From NCBI GenBank assembly GCA_964636895.1, contig CAZWUW010000029.1:1-31786 (forward strand): 31,786 nucleotides of DNA, given 5' to 3'. Made by a program: the position numbers and the translations under genes. Numbering within the stretch: the first letter of the stretch is position 1; every line of letters starts with the position of its first letter. The DNA is from CAZWUW01 sp964636895. GTDB lineage: Bacteria > Bacillota > Thermincolia > Thermincolales > CAZWUW01. Below the pieces are notes generated by a model that saw nothing but the letters and a program-made list of their open reading frames with translations, did not search any database and was not told the origin of the DNA. This document shows positions 7,626 to 16,840 of this stretch, one piece after another.

Positions 7626-9038
7626 TCATTCATTAAGCAAGCTATATTTCTCCAATTTTTGGTAAAGTCCGGCGCGGGATATGCCCAGGAGTTTTGCTGC
7701 CTTTACTTTGTTCCCATTAGTATTTTGTAAAGCCTGCAGTAATGCAAGTTTTTCCGTATCATCAAGCATTGAACGCAGCGAATTTTTTTCGCATATTTTA
7801 TGCTCCTGCGGTGTATGTTTCCTGATGTATAAAGGTAGGTGGCGGGGTTGAACACTGTTTTCTTCAATGCTGTGAAAAACTCTCTCCAGTACATTTCTTA
7901 ATTCTTCAACATTACCTGGCCATGAATGAACAATAATCAAGTTATATGCTTCTGACGATATAGCACTAACATTTTTGCCAAATTCTTGATTAAACTCAGC
8001 AATAAAATATTGAATCAAAGGCTCAATATCCTCAACTCTGTCCCGCAACGGTGGAATTGAAATACTTAACAGATTAAGCCGGTAATACAAGTCCTCCCGG
8101 AAAAGCTGTTGTTTTGTCATTTCTTCCAGATTACGGGTAGTAGCGGCAATTATTCGTACACCAATGTCATTATGCTGCATAATCTTTAATAATTTGCTTT
8201 GCAGCCGTAAAGATAAGTTGCCTATTTCATCCAAAAATATAGTGCCTTTATCGGCAATTTCAATTTTGCTGATTTGACCAGTTTTGTTGTTAGGCATACC
8301 AGCAGCGCTTGTATGCCCAAATAATTCTATCTCAAGCAACTCCTCAGGCAAGGCGGCACAATCCACCTTAACAAAAGAACCTGCTTTTCTGTTGCTTTCG
8401 GTATGTAAGATATGAGCAAAAAACTCCTTGCCGGTACCACTTTCACCTCTTAATAAAACCGGTGAATTACCTGATGCTATGCTTAGCATACTCTCTTTTA
8501 TTTGTGTTATGGACTGACTTTTGCCAACGATATTTGCCAGGTGGTACTTTGCGCCAGATATTTTTTCCAGTTGATGTTGATAAAAATTTAATTTACTCTT
8601 TAAGATATTAACTTTATTTATGAGGGTGTTTAATTGTTCATTATTAGATTCTTTGGGTACATACAAATCTTGAGCCAGGTTCTTCAGGTGCGCGACATCT
8701 TCAAAAACTGCCAGCGCTCCTATAACCTCTCCTAGTCTGAGAATGGGAGTTCGGTTAGTCATGTATAATGAATTGTTCAACAATATTTTTTTGCCTAATT
8801 CCGGCCGGCCGGTTTTTAAAACAACTGGCAACCTGGTCTCAGGTATTATTTCCCGGATATGTCTGCCAATAACATCATCGGAGCATTTCAGGATTCTCCT
8901 GGCGGCGGCGTTAAATATTACAATATAACCATTTTTATCAACTGCAATAATGCCATTATGGGTTGAGTCCAGGATAAAACTCCAATTATAATCCCAATTT
9001 AATTCTAAATTGCTAAGAATGTTATCGGATATTGACAT
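7626..9038 (-). CDS. PAS-AAA+-Fis transcriptional regulator lacking the sigma-54 contact motif
   Basis: 470 residues: PAS domain ~18-115, coiled-coil linker ~118-165, AAA+ domain ~168-405 with Walker A GESGTGK (198-204), Walker B GTIFLDEIG (265-273) and WPGN (373-376), and a Fis-type helix-turn-helix at ~425-468 (NKVKAAKLLGISRAGLYQKL). This is the architecture of sigma-54-dependent activators. However, the GAFTGA loop after ELFGH is replaced by TSAAGMPNNKTG (243-254), and the second surface loop before VRIIAAT is about 11 residues shorter than in NtrC. Both loops contact sigma-54, so it more likely acts on ordinary promoters, as TyrR does, or as a repressor. speE follows about 80 bp downstream on the same strand; polyamine or amino-acid control is only an inference. 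Confidence 0.9.
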   Translation of the reverse strand: MSISDNILSNLELNWDYNWSFILDSTHNGIIAVDKNGYIVIFNAAARRILKCSDDVIGRHIREIIPETRLPVVLKTGRPELGKKILLNNSLYMTNRTPILRLGEVIGALAVFEDVAHLKNLAQDLYVPKESNNEQLNTLINKVNILKSKLNFYQHQLEKISGAKYHLANIVGKSQSITQIKESMLSIASGNSPVLLRGESGTGKEFFAHILHTESNRKAGSFVKVDCAALPEELLEIELFGHTSAAGMPNNKTGQISKIEIADKGTIFLDEIGNLSLRLQSKLLKIMQHNDIGVRIIAATTRNLEEMTKQQLFREDLYYRLNLLSISIPPLRDRVEDIEPLIQYFIAEFNQEFGKNVSAISSEAYNLIIVHSWPGNVEELRNVLERVFHSIEENSVQPRHLPLYIRKHTPQEHKICEKNSLRSMLDDTEKLALLQALQNTNGNKVKAAKLLGISRAGLYQKLEKYSLLNE

Positions 9039-9088
9039 ACCGAAACCTCCAGTTCTTTTTTTGTCTACCCGAAAACAAGCCTATATCT

Positions 9089-9116
9089 ATTCTATTTTAA
9101 CGTAATCTATTACCAA
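9089..9116 (-). promoter_or_regulatory. Candidate sigma-A promoter of the regulator gene
   Basis: TTGGTA (9111-9116) and TAGAAT (9089-9094) are separated by 16 bp on the minus strand, about 50 bp before the regulator start. An AAACTGTTTT copy abuts the -35 on its upstream side. The match is moderate. Confidence 0.4.
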
Positions 9117-9118
9117 GG

Positions 9119-9186
9119 AAACTGTTTTTTCCCGGAACGGTAGGAAAACGGCGGTTAACGGCTTTATTTAAAGGATAAACTGTTTT
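9119..9186. repeat. Two AAACTGTTTT copies in a divergent intergenic region
   Basis: AAACTGTTTT occurs at 9119-9128 and 9177-9186. Its core AAAC-T-GTTT is palindromic. The first copy adjoins the regulator's likely -35, and the second lies where the -35 of the divergent small gene would be. A third copy lies at 6342-6352 upstream of prkA. They could be operators, but the motif is short and AT-rich. Confidence 0.35.
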
Positions 9187-9228
9187 GGTGCGGGGTAAAA
9201 TACAATATTATTATTACTGGAGGTTAAC

Positions 9229-9453
9229 ATGATGTTTGAGCAAATATTGGCCTTTCTTTTATTTGCCATAGGCGGTACCGTCACTCTTTATGTCTTATAC
9301 AAAACAGCAATAGCTGCCCTTGAACCCCAAGTACAGAAAAAACTGGCCCAAAAAATGCAAAGAGATAAAATGAGCCAACTACAAAACAACCTACAGGTCG
9401 GTCAGCAGTTGGATCAGCAACAGGTTTTGGAAAATCGGAAAAAAATCCAATAA
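9229..9453 (+). CDS. Small membrane-anchored coiled-coil protein, unknown function (74 aa)
   Basis: ATG 9229 (or the adjacent ATG 9232) follows CTGGAGG by 5 nt. Residues ~4-30 form one hydrophobic transmembrane helix (FEQILAFLLFAIGGTVTLYV). The remaining ~44 residues are charged and Gln-rich (QLDQQQ, NRKK), predicted helical or coiled-coil and probably cytoplasmic. I recognise no family. It is transcribed divergently from the regulator and converges with comM with only 3 bp between the stops. The strong ribosome binding site and clean composition make it a real gene rather than a shadow of comM. Confidence 0.7.
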   Translation: MMFEQILAFLLFAIGGTVTLYVLYKTAIAALEPQVQKKLAQKMQRDKMSQLQNNLQVGQQLDQQQVLENRKKIQ

Positions 9454-9456
9454 GTG

Positions 9457-10992
9457 TTATCCCCAATATTTACGGTCCAGTTTCCGATATTGAATTGCTT
9501 CGCCAACATGTTTTGCCTCAATAATCTCAACCCCTTCAAGATCAGCTACGGTCCGGGCCACCTTTAGTATTTTAGTATAAGCCCTGGCACTGAGACCTAA
9601 GGAATCAAAAGCTTTTCTCATCAGATCGGTTGCCGAACCGGACGTTTTACAATATATGCGTACTTCTTTTGCCGTCAAAGCGGCATTGTTTTTTGTATAT
9701 ACACCATATTTTTGCGCCTGTATTTCCCTGGCAACTGCAACACGCGCTCTGACTACAGACGAGGTTTCATTATCTATCCGTTCAGCAAGATGGGCAAATT
9801 CTAACTTAGGCACTTCAATATGAATATCTATCCGGTCCAATAGAGGCCCGGATATGCGCGATAAATATCTTTTTATCTGAACTGGACTGCAGCTGCATTC
9901 CCTGGTATTGTCACCAAAATATCCGCACGGACAAGGATTCATAGCTCCGACTAGAATGGGTTTGGCTGGAAACGTCAAAGCGGCATTAGCCCGAGAAATT
10001 GTTATATTGCCATCTTCTAAAGGTTGTCTTAAGGCTTCCAAAGTGCTGTTGCTGAACTCCGGCATTTCATCTAGGAATAAAATCCCGTGGTGTGCCAAAC
10101 TGATTTCACCCGGCTTCGGTATTCTTCCACCACCAACCAGACTGATTGTTGAGGCGCTATGATGCGGAGAGCGAAAAGGACGTTCATTAACCATAGGTTG
10201 TCCAGGTTTAAGTAATCCAGCAATACTGAATATTTTAGTAATCTCTAAAGCTTCATCTTCAGACAGGGGCGGTAAAATACCTGCAAAGCGGCGGGCCAGC
10301 ATTGTTTTTCCTGAACCGGGCGGACCAATCATCAGTATGTTGTGTCCTCCTGCGGCGGCAACTTCTAATGCTCTTTTTACACCCGCATGACCAATGACTT
10401 CTGAAAAATCTTCGTTGACCGGAATTCTTTTCATCAATACTTCCTGGATAGATATTTCACGAGGTATCACAAGGTTTCGGTCTGCCAGATAATCAACAGT
10501 GTTTTTTAAATTCTCTACGGAAAGGATTTTCACATCATGCACCAGTGCTCCTTCTTCTGTGTTTTCCGGACACAAAAGAATATAAACCGGCGTAGGCTGA
10601 GATTCTCTTGCAACGATGCAGCTTGGCAGAATGCCGTTTACAGGCCTGATTGTTCCGTTTAGAGAAAGTTCACCCAAAAAAAAGGATTTGTCTAATTTGT
10701 CGGTATTGCATTGCCCGGTAGCGGCAAGGATACCTATTGCTATGGCTAAATCAAATATAGCACCTTCTTTTTTAATGTCTGCTGGGGCCAGGTTAACGGT
10801 AATTCTTTTAACCGGAAAATCATACCCCGAGTTTTTTATCGCTGCTCTTACCCTTTCGCGTGCTTCTCTAACTGCCGTGTTCGGCAGACCAACAATATCA
10901 AAACTAGGTAGCCCGTTAGATACATCAACCTCTACCAAAACTACATTACCGTCTATCCCCTGTAGTGCTATGCTTTTGACAACAGATAACAT
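9457..10992 (-). CDS. comM: YifB/ComM family Mg-chelatase-like AAA+ ATPase
   Basis: About 511 residues from ATG 10992. The N-terminal ~180 residues are a Lon-protease-like S5 fold (PSFDIVGLPN, NLAPADIKKEG). The central AAA+ domain has GPPGSGKT near residue 223 and LDEMPEF as Walker B. A CPCG...CSC cysteine cluster lies in the chelatase-type insertion, and a C-terminal Mg-chelatase domain follows. ComM is a hexameric helicase promoting branch migration during natural transformation in proteobacteria; in Clostridia the role is inferred. The frame also has an ATG at 10998, but GGGGG lies 6 nt before the ATG at 10992, so I chose that. yraN lies upstream on the same strand, a common pairing. Confidence 0.93.
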   Translation of the reverse strand: MLSVVKSIALQGIDGNVVLVEVDVSNGLPSFDIVGLPNTAVREARERVRAAIKNSGYDFPVKRITVNLAPADIKKEGAIFDLAIAIGILAATGQCNTDKLDKSFFLGELSLNGTIRPVNGILPSCIVARESQPTPVYILLCPENTEEGALVHDVKILSVENLKNTVDYLADRNLVIPREISIQEVLMKRIPVNEDFSEVIGHAGVKRALEVAAAGGHNILMIGPPGSGKTMLARRFAGILPPLSEDEALEITKIFSIAGLLKPGQPMVNERPFRSPHHSASTISLVGGGRIPKPGEISLAHHGILFLDEMPEFSNSTLEALRQPLEDGNITISRANAALTFPAKPILVGAMNPCPCGYFGDNTRECSCSPVQIKRYLSRISGPLLDRIDIHIEVPKLEFAHLAERIDNETSSVVRARVAVAREIQAQKYGVYTKNNAALTAKEVRIYCKTSGSATDLMRKAFDSLGLSARAYTKILKVARTVADLEGVEIIEAKHVGEAIQYRKLDRKYWG

Positions 10993-11097
10993 TTGCATCC
11001 CCCATTACTTATTTACAGTCATATTAATTCGCCGGGGGAGCAACATATTCCTTCTATTTTGAGCATATAACTATATTTACATACTCTTATGGATGCG

Positions 11098-11457
11098 CTA
11101 AAATGCGTTTTTTATTATACTTACTGCCCAATCTTTATTATGATCTGGCATCAAAATAACCACATCAAACCTGCAATTCACATTTAATTGGCCAGTCATA
11201 TGTAAGTAATAAGTGGCTAATCTTTTTAATCGCTGTTGCTTGTGAATATTTACCGCTTCCGTTGCTGCACCATATCTGTCGCTGGTTCTGGCTTTCACTT
11301 CAACAAAAACGATATATTCGCCATCCCTGGCAATAATGTCTATTTCTCCAGAACGGCATCGGAAATTACGCGCAATAATTTTGTACCCATGCTTAGTTAA
11401 GTATTTGGCGGCAATATCTTCACCCGTTCTGCCCAAATCTTGATTATTACCCACCAC
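11098..11457 (-). CDS. yraN: YraN family protein (UPF0102, endonuclease-like fold)
   Basis: 119 residues, the family's usual length. It starts at tandem GTG codons with AGGAGG 8 nt upstream. The N-terminus has LGRTGEDIAAKYL, then RNFRCRSGEIDIIA and VFVEVKAR; the Glu, Asp and ExK residues match the PD-(D/E)XK nuclease core. The family is associated with DNA processing but has no settled substrate. It is cut off from the nuo operon by a strong terminator and lies upstream of comM, with about 105 bp between them in which I see nothing distinct. Confidence 0.9.
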   Translation of the reverse strand: MVGNNQDLGRTGEDIAAKYLTKHGYKIIARNFRCRSGEIDIIARDGEYIVFVEVKARTSDRYGAATEAVNIHKQQRLKRLATYYLHMTGQLNVNCRFDVVILMPDHNKDWAVSIIKNAF

Positions 11458-11513
11458 TGCTTATGCCTCCTAAATTTAGAATGTAATTCAGTGTTTCAAA
11501 CTGTGAAAAATTT

Positions 11514-11553
11514 AAAAAAGGAGAACTTGTATATAACAAGTTCTCCTTTTTTT
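11514..11553. terminator. Strong rho-independent terminator of the nuo operon
   Basis: GGAGAACTTGT (11520-11530) pairs perfectly with ACAAGTTCTCC (11536-11546) around ATATA, flanked by A6 on the left and T7 on the right, so it works in both directions. It lies 11 bp past the nuoN stop. Confidence 0.92.
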
Positions 11554-11564
11554 GATGCAATGCA

Positions 11565-12992
11565 TTACATGAACAATGCTTTGGATGCCCAACTGGCAAG
11601 TACGGATAACGGCTGTGGATAAATGCCGAGGAAAACAGTGATAATCATTGAAACCAATAGGGTGAACTTGGCACCCGCCGGTACCTTTATCGGTGAATTG
11701 TCAACCGGGTCATTCATATACATGGCTTTAACTACTGACATATAGTAGTATACTGAGGCCATGCTCATTACCAGACCAAGGATTACTAACCAAAGGTGGT
11801 CTTTGACAATTGCCGAAAAGAGATAAAACTTGCCGACAAAACCAGCTAAAGGCGGTATTCCGGCCATAGACAAGAAACAAATTGTCAGGACGGCAGCCAT
11901 CAACGGAGAACGCTGAGCCAAACCGCTATAATCCTTGATTTCATCACTGCCGGTGCTTGCTGAAAAGTTCATAACCACTGTAAATGCACCAACAGTGGCA
12001 AATACATACAACATTGCATAGAAAGCCACGCCTTGTACGCCCAGTTCATTTGCGGCTATCAGACCGGTCATGATATAGCCGGCTTGCGCAATACTTGAGT
12101 AAGCCAGCATCCGTTTGATGTTTGTCTGGGGGATGGCCACCAAGTTACCAATGACGATAGTTATTGCTGCTAAAGCTGCAAATAATATTATCCATTCTTC
12201 TTTATAACCAGGGAAAGCAATCAGGAATACCCGAACCAGAACAGCGAAGGCAGCGGCCTTAGAACCCACAGCAAGAAAAGCGGTGACCGGAGTAGGCGCT
12301 CCCTCGTATACGTCTGGAGACCACATATGAAACGGTACAGCAGAAATCTTGAAACCAAAACCAACTACGAGGAAAACTATACCAAGGATAAGCGCCGGTG
12401 ACATTGGGCCACCGGACAGTTTTTGAGCGATTTCGGCAATGACCGTAGAGCCGGTAATACCGTAAACCAAACTCATGCCATACAATAATATGGCTGAAGA
12501 CATAGCCCCCAAAATAAGGTATTTTACACCGGCCTCTACTGATTTGGCATCGTCCCTTTTATATCCGGTCAGAATATAGAAGGATATAGTCATCAGTTCG
12601 AGAGCCATGTACAAAGTGATGAAATCACCGGCGGATGCCAGGACTATCATCCCCAGGGCGGCTAAAGTCAGTATTACGAAGAATTCACCATAATTAGAAC
12701 CGATTTTTTTCACATATAATGTTGCAGCCATACTTACCAAAACACCGGCGATAAGGAACAACTGTTTAAAGAAAACAGAGAAATCATCAATGATATACAT
12801 ACCATCAAGTATTTTGGTATTAATGCCATAGAAACTGAAACTCATAAACAGAATGGCAAGCAGACCAAAAGTTAACAGGTAACCCAAACCATACCTCTGC
12901 TCTTTTGGTACCAGCATACCTATTACCAATACACCCAAGGCTAAAACTGCAGTGGCAATTTCAATAGCTAGTAAGGACAGGTTAAAATCCAT
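11565..12992 (-). CDS. nuoN: NADH-quinone oxidoreductase subunit N
   Basis: 475 residues and about 14 hydrophobic helices; one of the three antiporter-like proton-channel subunits of complex I. The segment FHMWSPDVYEGAPTPVTAFL and the following GSKAAAFAV carry the conserved channel lysine region. It overlaps the nuoM stop by 1 nt, so translation is probably coupled. It is the last gene of the eleven-gene operon. Confidence 0.95.
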   Translation of the reverse strand: MDFNLSLLAIEIATAVLALGVLVIGMLVPKEQRYGLGYLLTFGLLAILFMSFSFYGINTKILDGMYIIDDFSVFFKQLFLIAGVLVSMAATLYVKKIGSNYGEFFVILTLAALGMIVLASAGDFITLYMALELMTISFYILTGYKRDDAKSVEAGVKYLILGAMSSAILLYGMSLVYGITGSTVIAEIAQKLSGGPMSPALILGIVFLVVGFGFKISAVPFHMWSPDVYEGAPTPVTAFLAVGSKAAAFAVLVRVFLIAFPGYKEEWIILFAALAAITIVIGNLVAIPQTNIKRMLAYSSIAQAGYIMTGLIAANELGVQGVAFYAMLYVFATVGAFTVVMNFSASTGSDEIKDYSGLAQRSPLMAAVLTICFLSMAGIPPLAGFVGKFYLFSAIVKDHLWLVILGLVMSMASVYYYMSVVKAMYMNDPVDNSPIKVPAGAKFTLLVSMIITVFLGIYPQPLSVLASWASKALFM

Positions 12993-14518
12993 TATAAGTT
13001 CCCCCCTATCTTCAAGGCTTCAACAAGTTTAGCTGCGATAGGCTGGACACCGCTGTTAACCATATCCATCAGCCAAGCGGGGAATATTCCGAATACAACT
13101 ATGAAACCAATGAGCACAACGATAGGAATCATTTCTACTCCTTTAGCATCCTCCAGGTGATCCCATTCTTCCTTGCGGGGGCCGAAAAGAACGTTAGCTA
13201 CCATCCGGAGCACATACACAGCGCCCACTACAATACCGGTTATAGCTAGTACACTGAATACCGGGAATACCTTAAAAGCACCAACAAATACAGTAAATTC
13301 AGGCACAAAGCTGACTAAACCGGGCAGTCCGGCAGAGGCCATGGCGGCTACTACAAATGCGGCTGACACTCTGGGCATTTGATGCGCCAGTCCGCCGAGA
13401 TCCGGAATATACCGGGTGTGAGAACTGCCATAAATAAATCCTATCATGGAGAAGAACAGTGCCGCCATTACACCGTGGGCAAACATGTTGGCCACTGCAC
13501 CGTTTAAACCAATAAGGTTCAGGGAAGCTACCCCAATAAGCACATAACCCATATGGCTGACGGAAGAATATCCAACGACATATTTTAGGTCTTTTTGTGC
13601 CAGGCAGATAAGACCGGCATAAACCACATTAGCTACCGCCATTGCCGCAATAAACGGTGCCCAGAACTTAGCCCCTAAAGGCAAGGCAAACAGCCCGATA
13701 CGAATTAAACCATAGCCACCGATTTTCTTCAGCACACCGGCGTGAATCATGGATACTGCGGTAGGAGCTCCGGCGTATCCGTCTGGTGACCAGGAATGAA
13801 AGGGAAACATGGACAACAGACAGGTAAATCCAAATGCCATTAAACCAAAGACAATTATCTGGAAATTTTCCGGGTAATCAACGGCAGCCAGACTAGCTAT
13901 ATCAAATGTTCTGACACCGGTAATATCAGCTGCGGTAATATACATCCAAATCATACCGGCCAACAGGAAGGCACTTCCGATCAGCAAATAGATAGTCAGC
14001 TTCATGCCGGCATATTCTTTGGTTACCGCTTTAGTTTTACTGGCGCTACCCCAGATAAGCACCATAATATAAATCGGAATTACTACTACTTCATAGAAGA
14101 GGAAAAATATAAACAAGTCGCGGCTGATAAAGGTTCCAATTACCCCGGCAATTAGAAGTAACAGAAGGATATAGAATTCTTTAGCACGCTTTTCTTCACT
14201 CCATGATTTAGAGTAAACTGAGGTAAAACCGATAATGCTAGTCAATAACAGCATAGGCAGGCTGAAACCGTCTACTCCCAGTGACAGATTGACACCCAGG
14301 TCGGAAACCCAAGGGATATCCAGCGTAAATGCCATGCCTCCGGTTACCAGGTGGTTTTGGTAGTAAACGTAGTAAGCCCAAATAGATAATGCAAGAGATA
14401 TAAAGGTGGTAATTCCGGCTATTGTCCGGATGATTCTGGATTCCTCTTTGGGTATGAAGATGGAAATCAAAGCACCGATGATAGGCGCCAGCAAAATAAT
14501 TAACAGTGTGTAATCCAT
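12992..14518 (-). CDS. nuoM: NADH-quinone oxidoreductase subunit M
   Basis: 508 residues, an antiporter-like membrane subunit. The signature FHSWSPDGYAGAPTAVSMIH followed by AGVLKKIGGYG includes the channel lysine. Several further helices follow. It overlaps both nuoL (stop/start at 14518) and nuoN (12992) by one base. A longer alternative frame on the same strand (14238-14528) is only a shadow. Confidence 0.95.
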   Translation of the reverse strand: MDYTLLIILLAPIIGALISIFIPKEESRIIRTIAGITTFISLALSIWAYYVYYQNHLVTGGMAFTLDIPWVSDLGVNLSLGVDGFSLPMLLLTSIIGFTSVYSKSWSEEKRAKEFYILLLLLIAGVIGTFISRDLFIFFLFYEVVVIPIYIMVLIWGSASKTKAVTKEYAGMKLTIYLLIGSAFLLAGMIWMYITAADITGVRTFDIASLAAVDYPENFQIIVFGLMAFGFTCLLSMFPFHSWSPDGYAGAPTAVSMIHAGVLKKIGGYGLIRIGLFALPLGAKFWAPFIAAMAVANVVYAGLICLAQKDLKYVVGYSSVSHMGYVLIGVASLNLIGLNGAVANMFAHGVMAALFFSMIGFIYGSSHTRYIPDLGGLAHQMPRVSAAFVVAAMASAGLPGLVSFVPEFTVFVGAFKVFPVFSVLAITGIVVGAVYVLRMVANVLFGPRKEEWDHLEDAKGVEMIPIVVLIGFIVVFGIFPAWLMDMVNSGVQPIAAKLVEALKIGGNL

Positions 14519-16494
14519 TACTTACCACCTCCTAAAACCATACTTACTGTTTTGGCGGTAGTTGTATCTGCAAAGGCCATATAAATAACGATTACTACCA
14601 CTGCAGCAAATAATACCAGCGCATAATGTTGTAGTTTACCGGTCTGCATTCTTCTGAAGATACTGCCGAGCAGTTTGGTCAGATTGCCGATTCCGTCCAC
14701 AATACCGTCAACAATTTTGAGGTCAACCCACCACAGGAATTTGCCCAGACCGTCAATGATATTGTGAATAAACCACAGATAAATCTCGTCAATATAGAAT
14801 TTATTAAAGGATAGTTTGTATAATGGGGCAAAAGTGTTAGCCAGTTTCTCGTGGGATATAACGTTCTTCCAATAGATAGCAGCAGCACCGCCAATCCCGA
14901 TTAAAGCTAAAACGGTTGATCCAATAATTATTGGCCAGACAGCGTGAACTACCTGGAAATCGCCAAAGCGGACAAAATAGCCGAAGGCTTTACCCTCACC
15001 AAGCCCGGGCCAGCCAACCCAGCCGCCAACAATAGACAGGAAGGCGAGCACAAAAAGCGGGATGAGCATGGAAGGCGGTGATTCATGGGGATGAGCATGA
15101 GGGTCACGGGGTTTGCCGTGGAAACAGATAAAGAACATCCGGAACATATAGAACGCTGTCATCAAGGCGGTAAGGGAGGCCATAATAAACAGGATAGTGT
15201 AAAGTCCCGGGTATGGGCTGGCAGAATGTCCGGAAAGTGTTGAGGAAGCCCACACTACCTCGAGAATTAGGTCTTTACTGAAGAATCCGGCAAAGGGGAA
15301 AATCCCGGCAATAGCCAGACAACCTATCAGAAAGGTCCAGTAAGTATACGGCTGATATTTCTTAAGACCACCGTATTTCCAGATGTTAGCTTCGTTGTGC
15401 ATGGCATGAAGGACACTACCGGCACCAAGGAACATCAGGGCTTTAAAAAAGGCGTGGGTCATCAGATGGAACATACTGGCGGTAAGACTGCCGGCACCAA
15501 GAGCCAGCATCATATAGCCGAGTTGAGATACGGTGGAATAAGCAAGAATTTTCTTCATTTCGGTCTGTGTAATAGCGATAGAAGCCGCAAACAGTGCGGT
15601 AAATGCACCCATAAAGGCCACAAAAGCCATTGCCCCGGGTACGGTCTGGAAAAGCACCAGGGTCCGGCCCACCAGGTACACTCCGGCTACAACCATGGTT
15701 GCCGCGTGGATGAGTGCGCTAACAGGGGTAGGACCTTCCATGGCGTCAGGTAGCCATACATGCAGCGGGAACTGACCGGATTTGCCGATAGGACCAAGGA
15801 ACAATACAATGGCAATCACTGTTAACGCACCGGCCGTAAGACCGTATTGCGCAAAATTGGGAATCCGTTCAGCCAGCAAAGTCAAATCCAGGGTACCAAA
15901 CTTAATCTGTAACAAAAGAATACCGATTAGCAGTCCAAAGTCACCTGTCCGGGTAGTAATAAAGGCCTTTTTGGCAGCCTCCCGGGCAGAGTGCTTATAG
16001 AACCAGAAGCCGATAAGCAGGTAGGAACAAAGACCTACCAATTCCCAGAAAACAAACATTTGTAACAGGTTAGGGGCTATTACCAGCCCTAACATTGATG
16101 TGGCGAATAAGGACAGGTATGCGTAGAAACGGGAAAAGCCGGGGTCGCCATGCATATAGCCTAACGAGTATATCTGCACCAGCGCGGCTACCAAGGTGAC
16201 CACAAACAACATCATGGCAGATGTAGGGTCAATCCTAACTCCCATTTCTATTTCCAGGCCAGGCATACTAAACCAGGTGACGGCCTGTTTTAACGGTTCA
16301 TCAACATATTTTGCACCGCCCTGAATTACCCCGATACCAATAAGAACAGCTAGTACGAACGAGATTAATATGCATGTTATAGCCACAAAAGCGCTGAGTT
16401 TTTGCATTGGCTTTAACACGAATACAATCAGTGCAAAGGCTATGGCGGGTAGTAAGGGTATTAACCAGGCGTGCGTCATGGCGAAATCGATCAT
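14518..16494 (-). CDS. nuoL: NADH-quinone oxidoreductase subunit L
   Basis: 658 residues. The N-terminal two-thirds is the antiporter-like core (FPLHVWLPDAMEGPTPVSAL, IHAATMVVAGVYL). The C-terminal region contains a His-rich loop (HAHPHESPP) and ends with a helix plus the lateral amphipathic arm typical of NuoL. It contributes a proton channel and the piston-like arm that braces NuoM and NuoN. There is a 37-bp gap from nuoK with an AGGTAGGTG-type site. Confidence 0.95.
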   Translation of the reverse strand: MIDFAMTHAWLIPLLPAIAFALIVFVLKPMQKLSAFVAITCILISFVLAVLIGIGVIQGGAKYVDEPLKQAVTWFSMPGLEIEMGVRIDPTSAMMLFVVTLVAALVQIYSLGYMHGDPGFSRFYAYLSLFATSMLGLVIAPNLLQMFVFWELVGLCSYLLIGFWFYKHSAREAAKKAFITTRTGDFGLLIGILLLQIKFGTLDLTLLAERIPNFAQYGLTAGALTVIAIVLFLGPIGKSGQFPLHVWLPDAMEGPTPVSALIHAATMVVAGVYLVGRTLVLFQTVPGAMAFVAFMGAFTALFAASIAITQTEMKKILAYSTVSQLGYMMLALGAGSLTASMFHLMTHAFFKALMFLGAGSVLHAMHNEANIWKYGGLKKYQPYTYWTFLIGCLAIAGIFPFAGFFSKDLILEVVWASSTLSGHSASPYPGLYTILFIMASLTALMTAFYMFRMFFICFHGKPRDPHAHPHESPPSMLIPLFVLAFLSIVGGWVGWPGLGEGKAFGYFVRFGDFQVVHAVWPIIIGSTVLALIGIGGAAAIYWKNVISHEKLANTFAPLYKLSFNKFYIDEIYLWFIHNIIDGLGKFLWWVDLKIVDGIVDGIGNLTKLLGSIFRRMQTGKLQHYALVLFAAVVVIVIYMAFADTTTAKTVSMVLGGGK

Positions 16495-16531
16495 TTTGTA
16501 CTTTGCACCTACCTTTGATTAGTAGATAATT

Positions 16532-16840
16532 CTACCATTTTAACCAGTCAAACTCTTCCACATTAACGGATACCCGGTTGCGGTAAATTGCAATAATTAG
16601 TGCCAGGCCGACTGCCACTTCAGCAGCAGCAACTGCTATAACAAAAACAGCAAATACCTGACCGGTTAATACTGGATTGGTTACAAATCGGGAAAAAGCC
16701 ACCAGATTAATATTGACGGAATTAAGCATTAACTCTACGCCCATCAAGATGGCAATAGCGTTTCTTTTGGATAGAGCGCCAAACAAACCAATGCTAAAGA
16801 GGGCACCGCTGAAGAGCAGATAATGGGTAAGCCCAATCAT
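16532..16840 (-). CDS. nuoK: NADH-quinone oxidoreductase subunit K
   Basis: 102 residues with three transmembrane helices. The motif GVELMLNSVNINLVAF carries the conserved membrane glutamate, and a second Glu lies in AAEVAVGLALI. It forms part of the proton path linking NuoH to the antiporter subunits. Its ATG shares one base with the nuoJ stop (TAATG). Confidence 0.95.
   Translation of the reverse strand: MIGLTHYLLFSGALFSIGLFGALSKRNAIAILMGVELMLNSVNINLVAFSRFVTNPVLTGQVFAVFVIAVAAAEVAVGLALIIAIYRNRVSVNVEEFDWLKW

Noticed and set aside
9039..9228. Search for a -24/-12 sigma-54 promoter near the regulator, speE and the 74-residue gene
   Set aside because: No GG-N10-GC pair in the right context was found; this agrees with loss of the GAFTGA loop.
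10616..11062. 148-codon plus-strand open frame across the comM start
   Set aside because: Antisense to the conserved ComM N-terminal domain and without a recognisable motif.
15397..15753. 118-codon plus-strand frame rich in His, Gly and Lys
   Set aside because: Antisense to the NuoL antiporter core; the composition simply mirrors membrane-protein codons.
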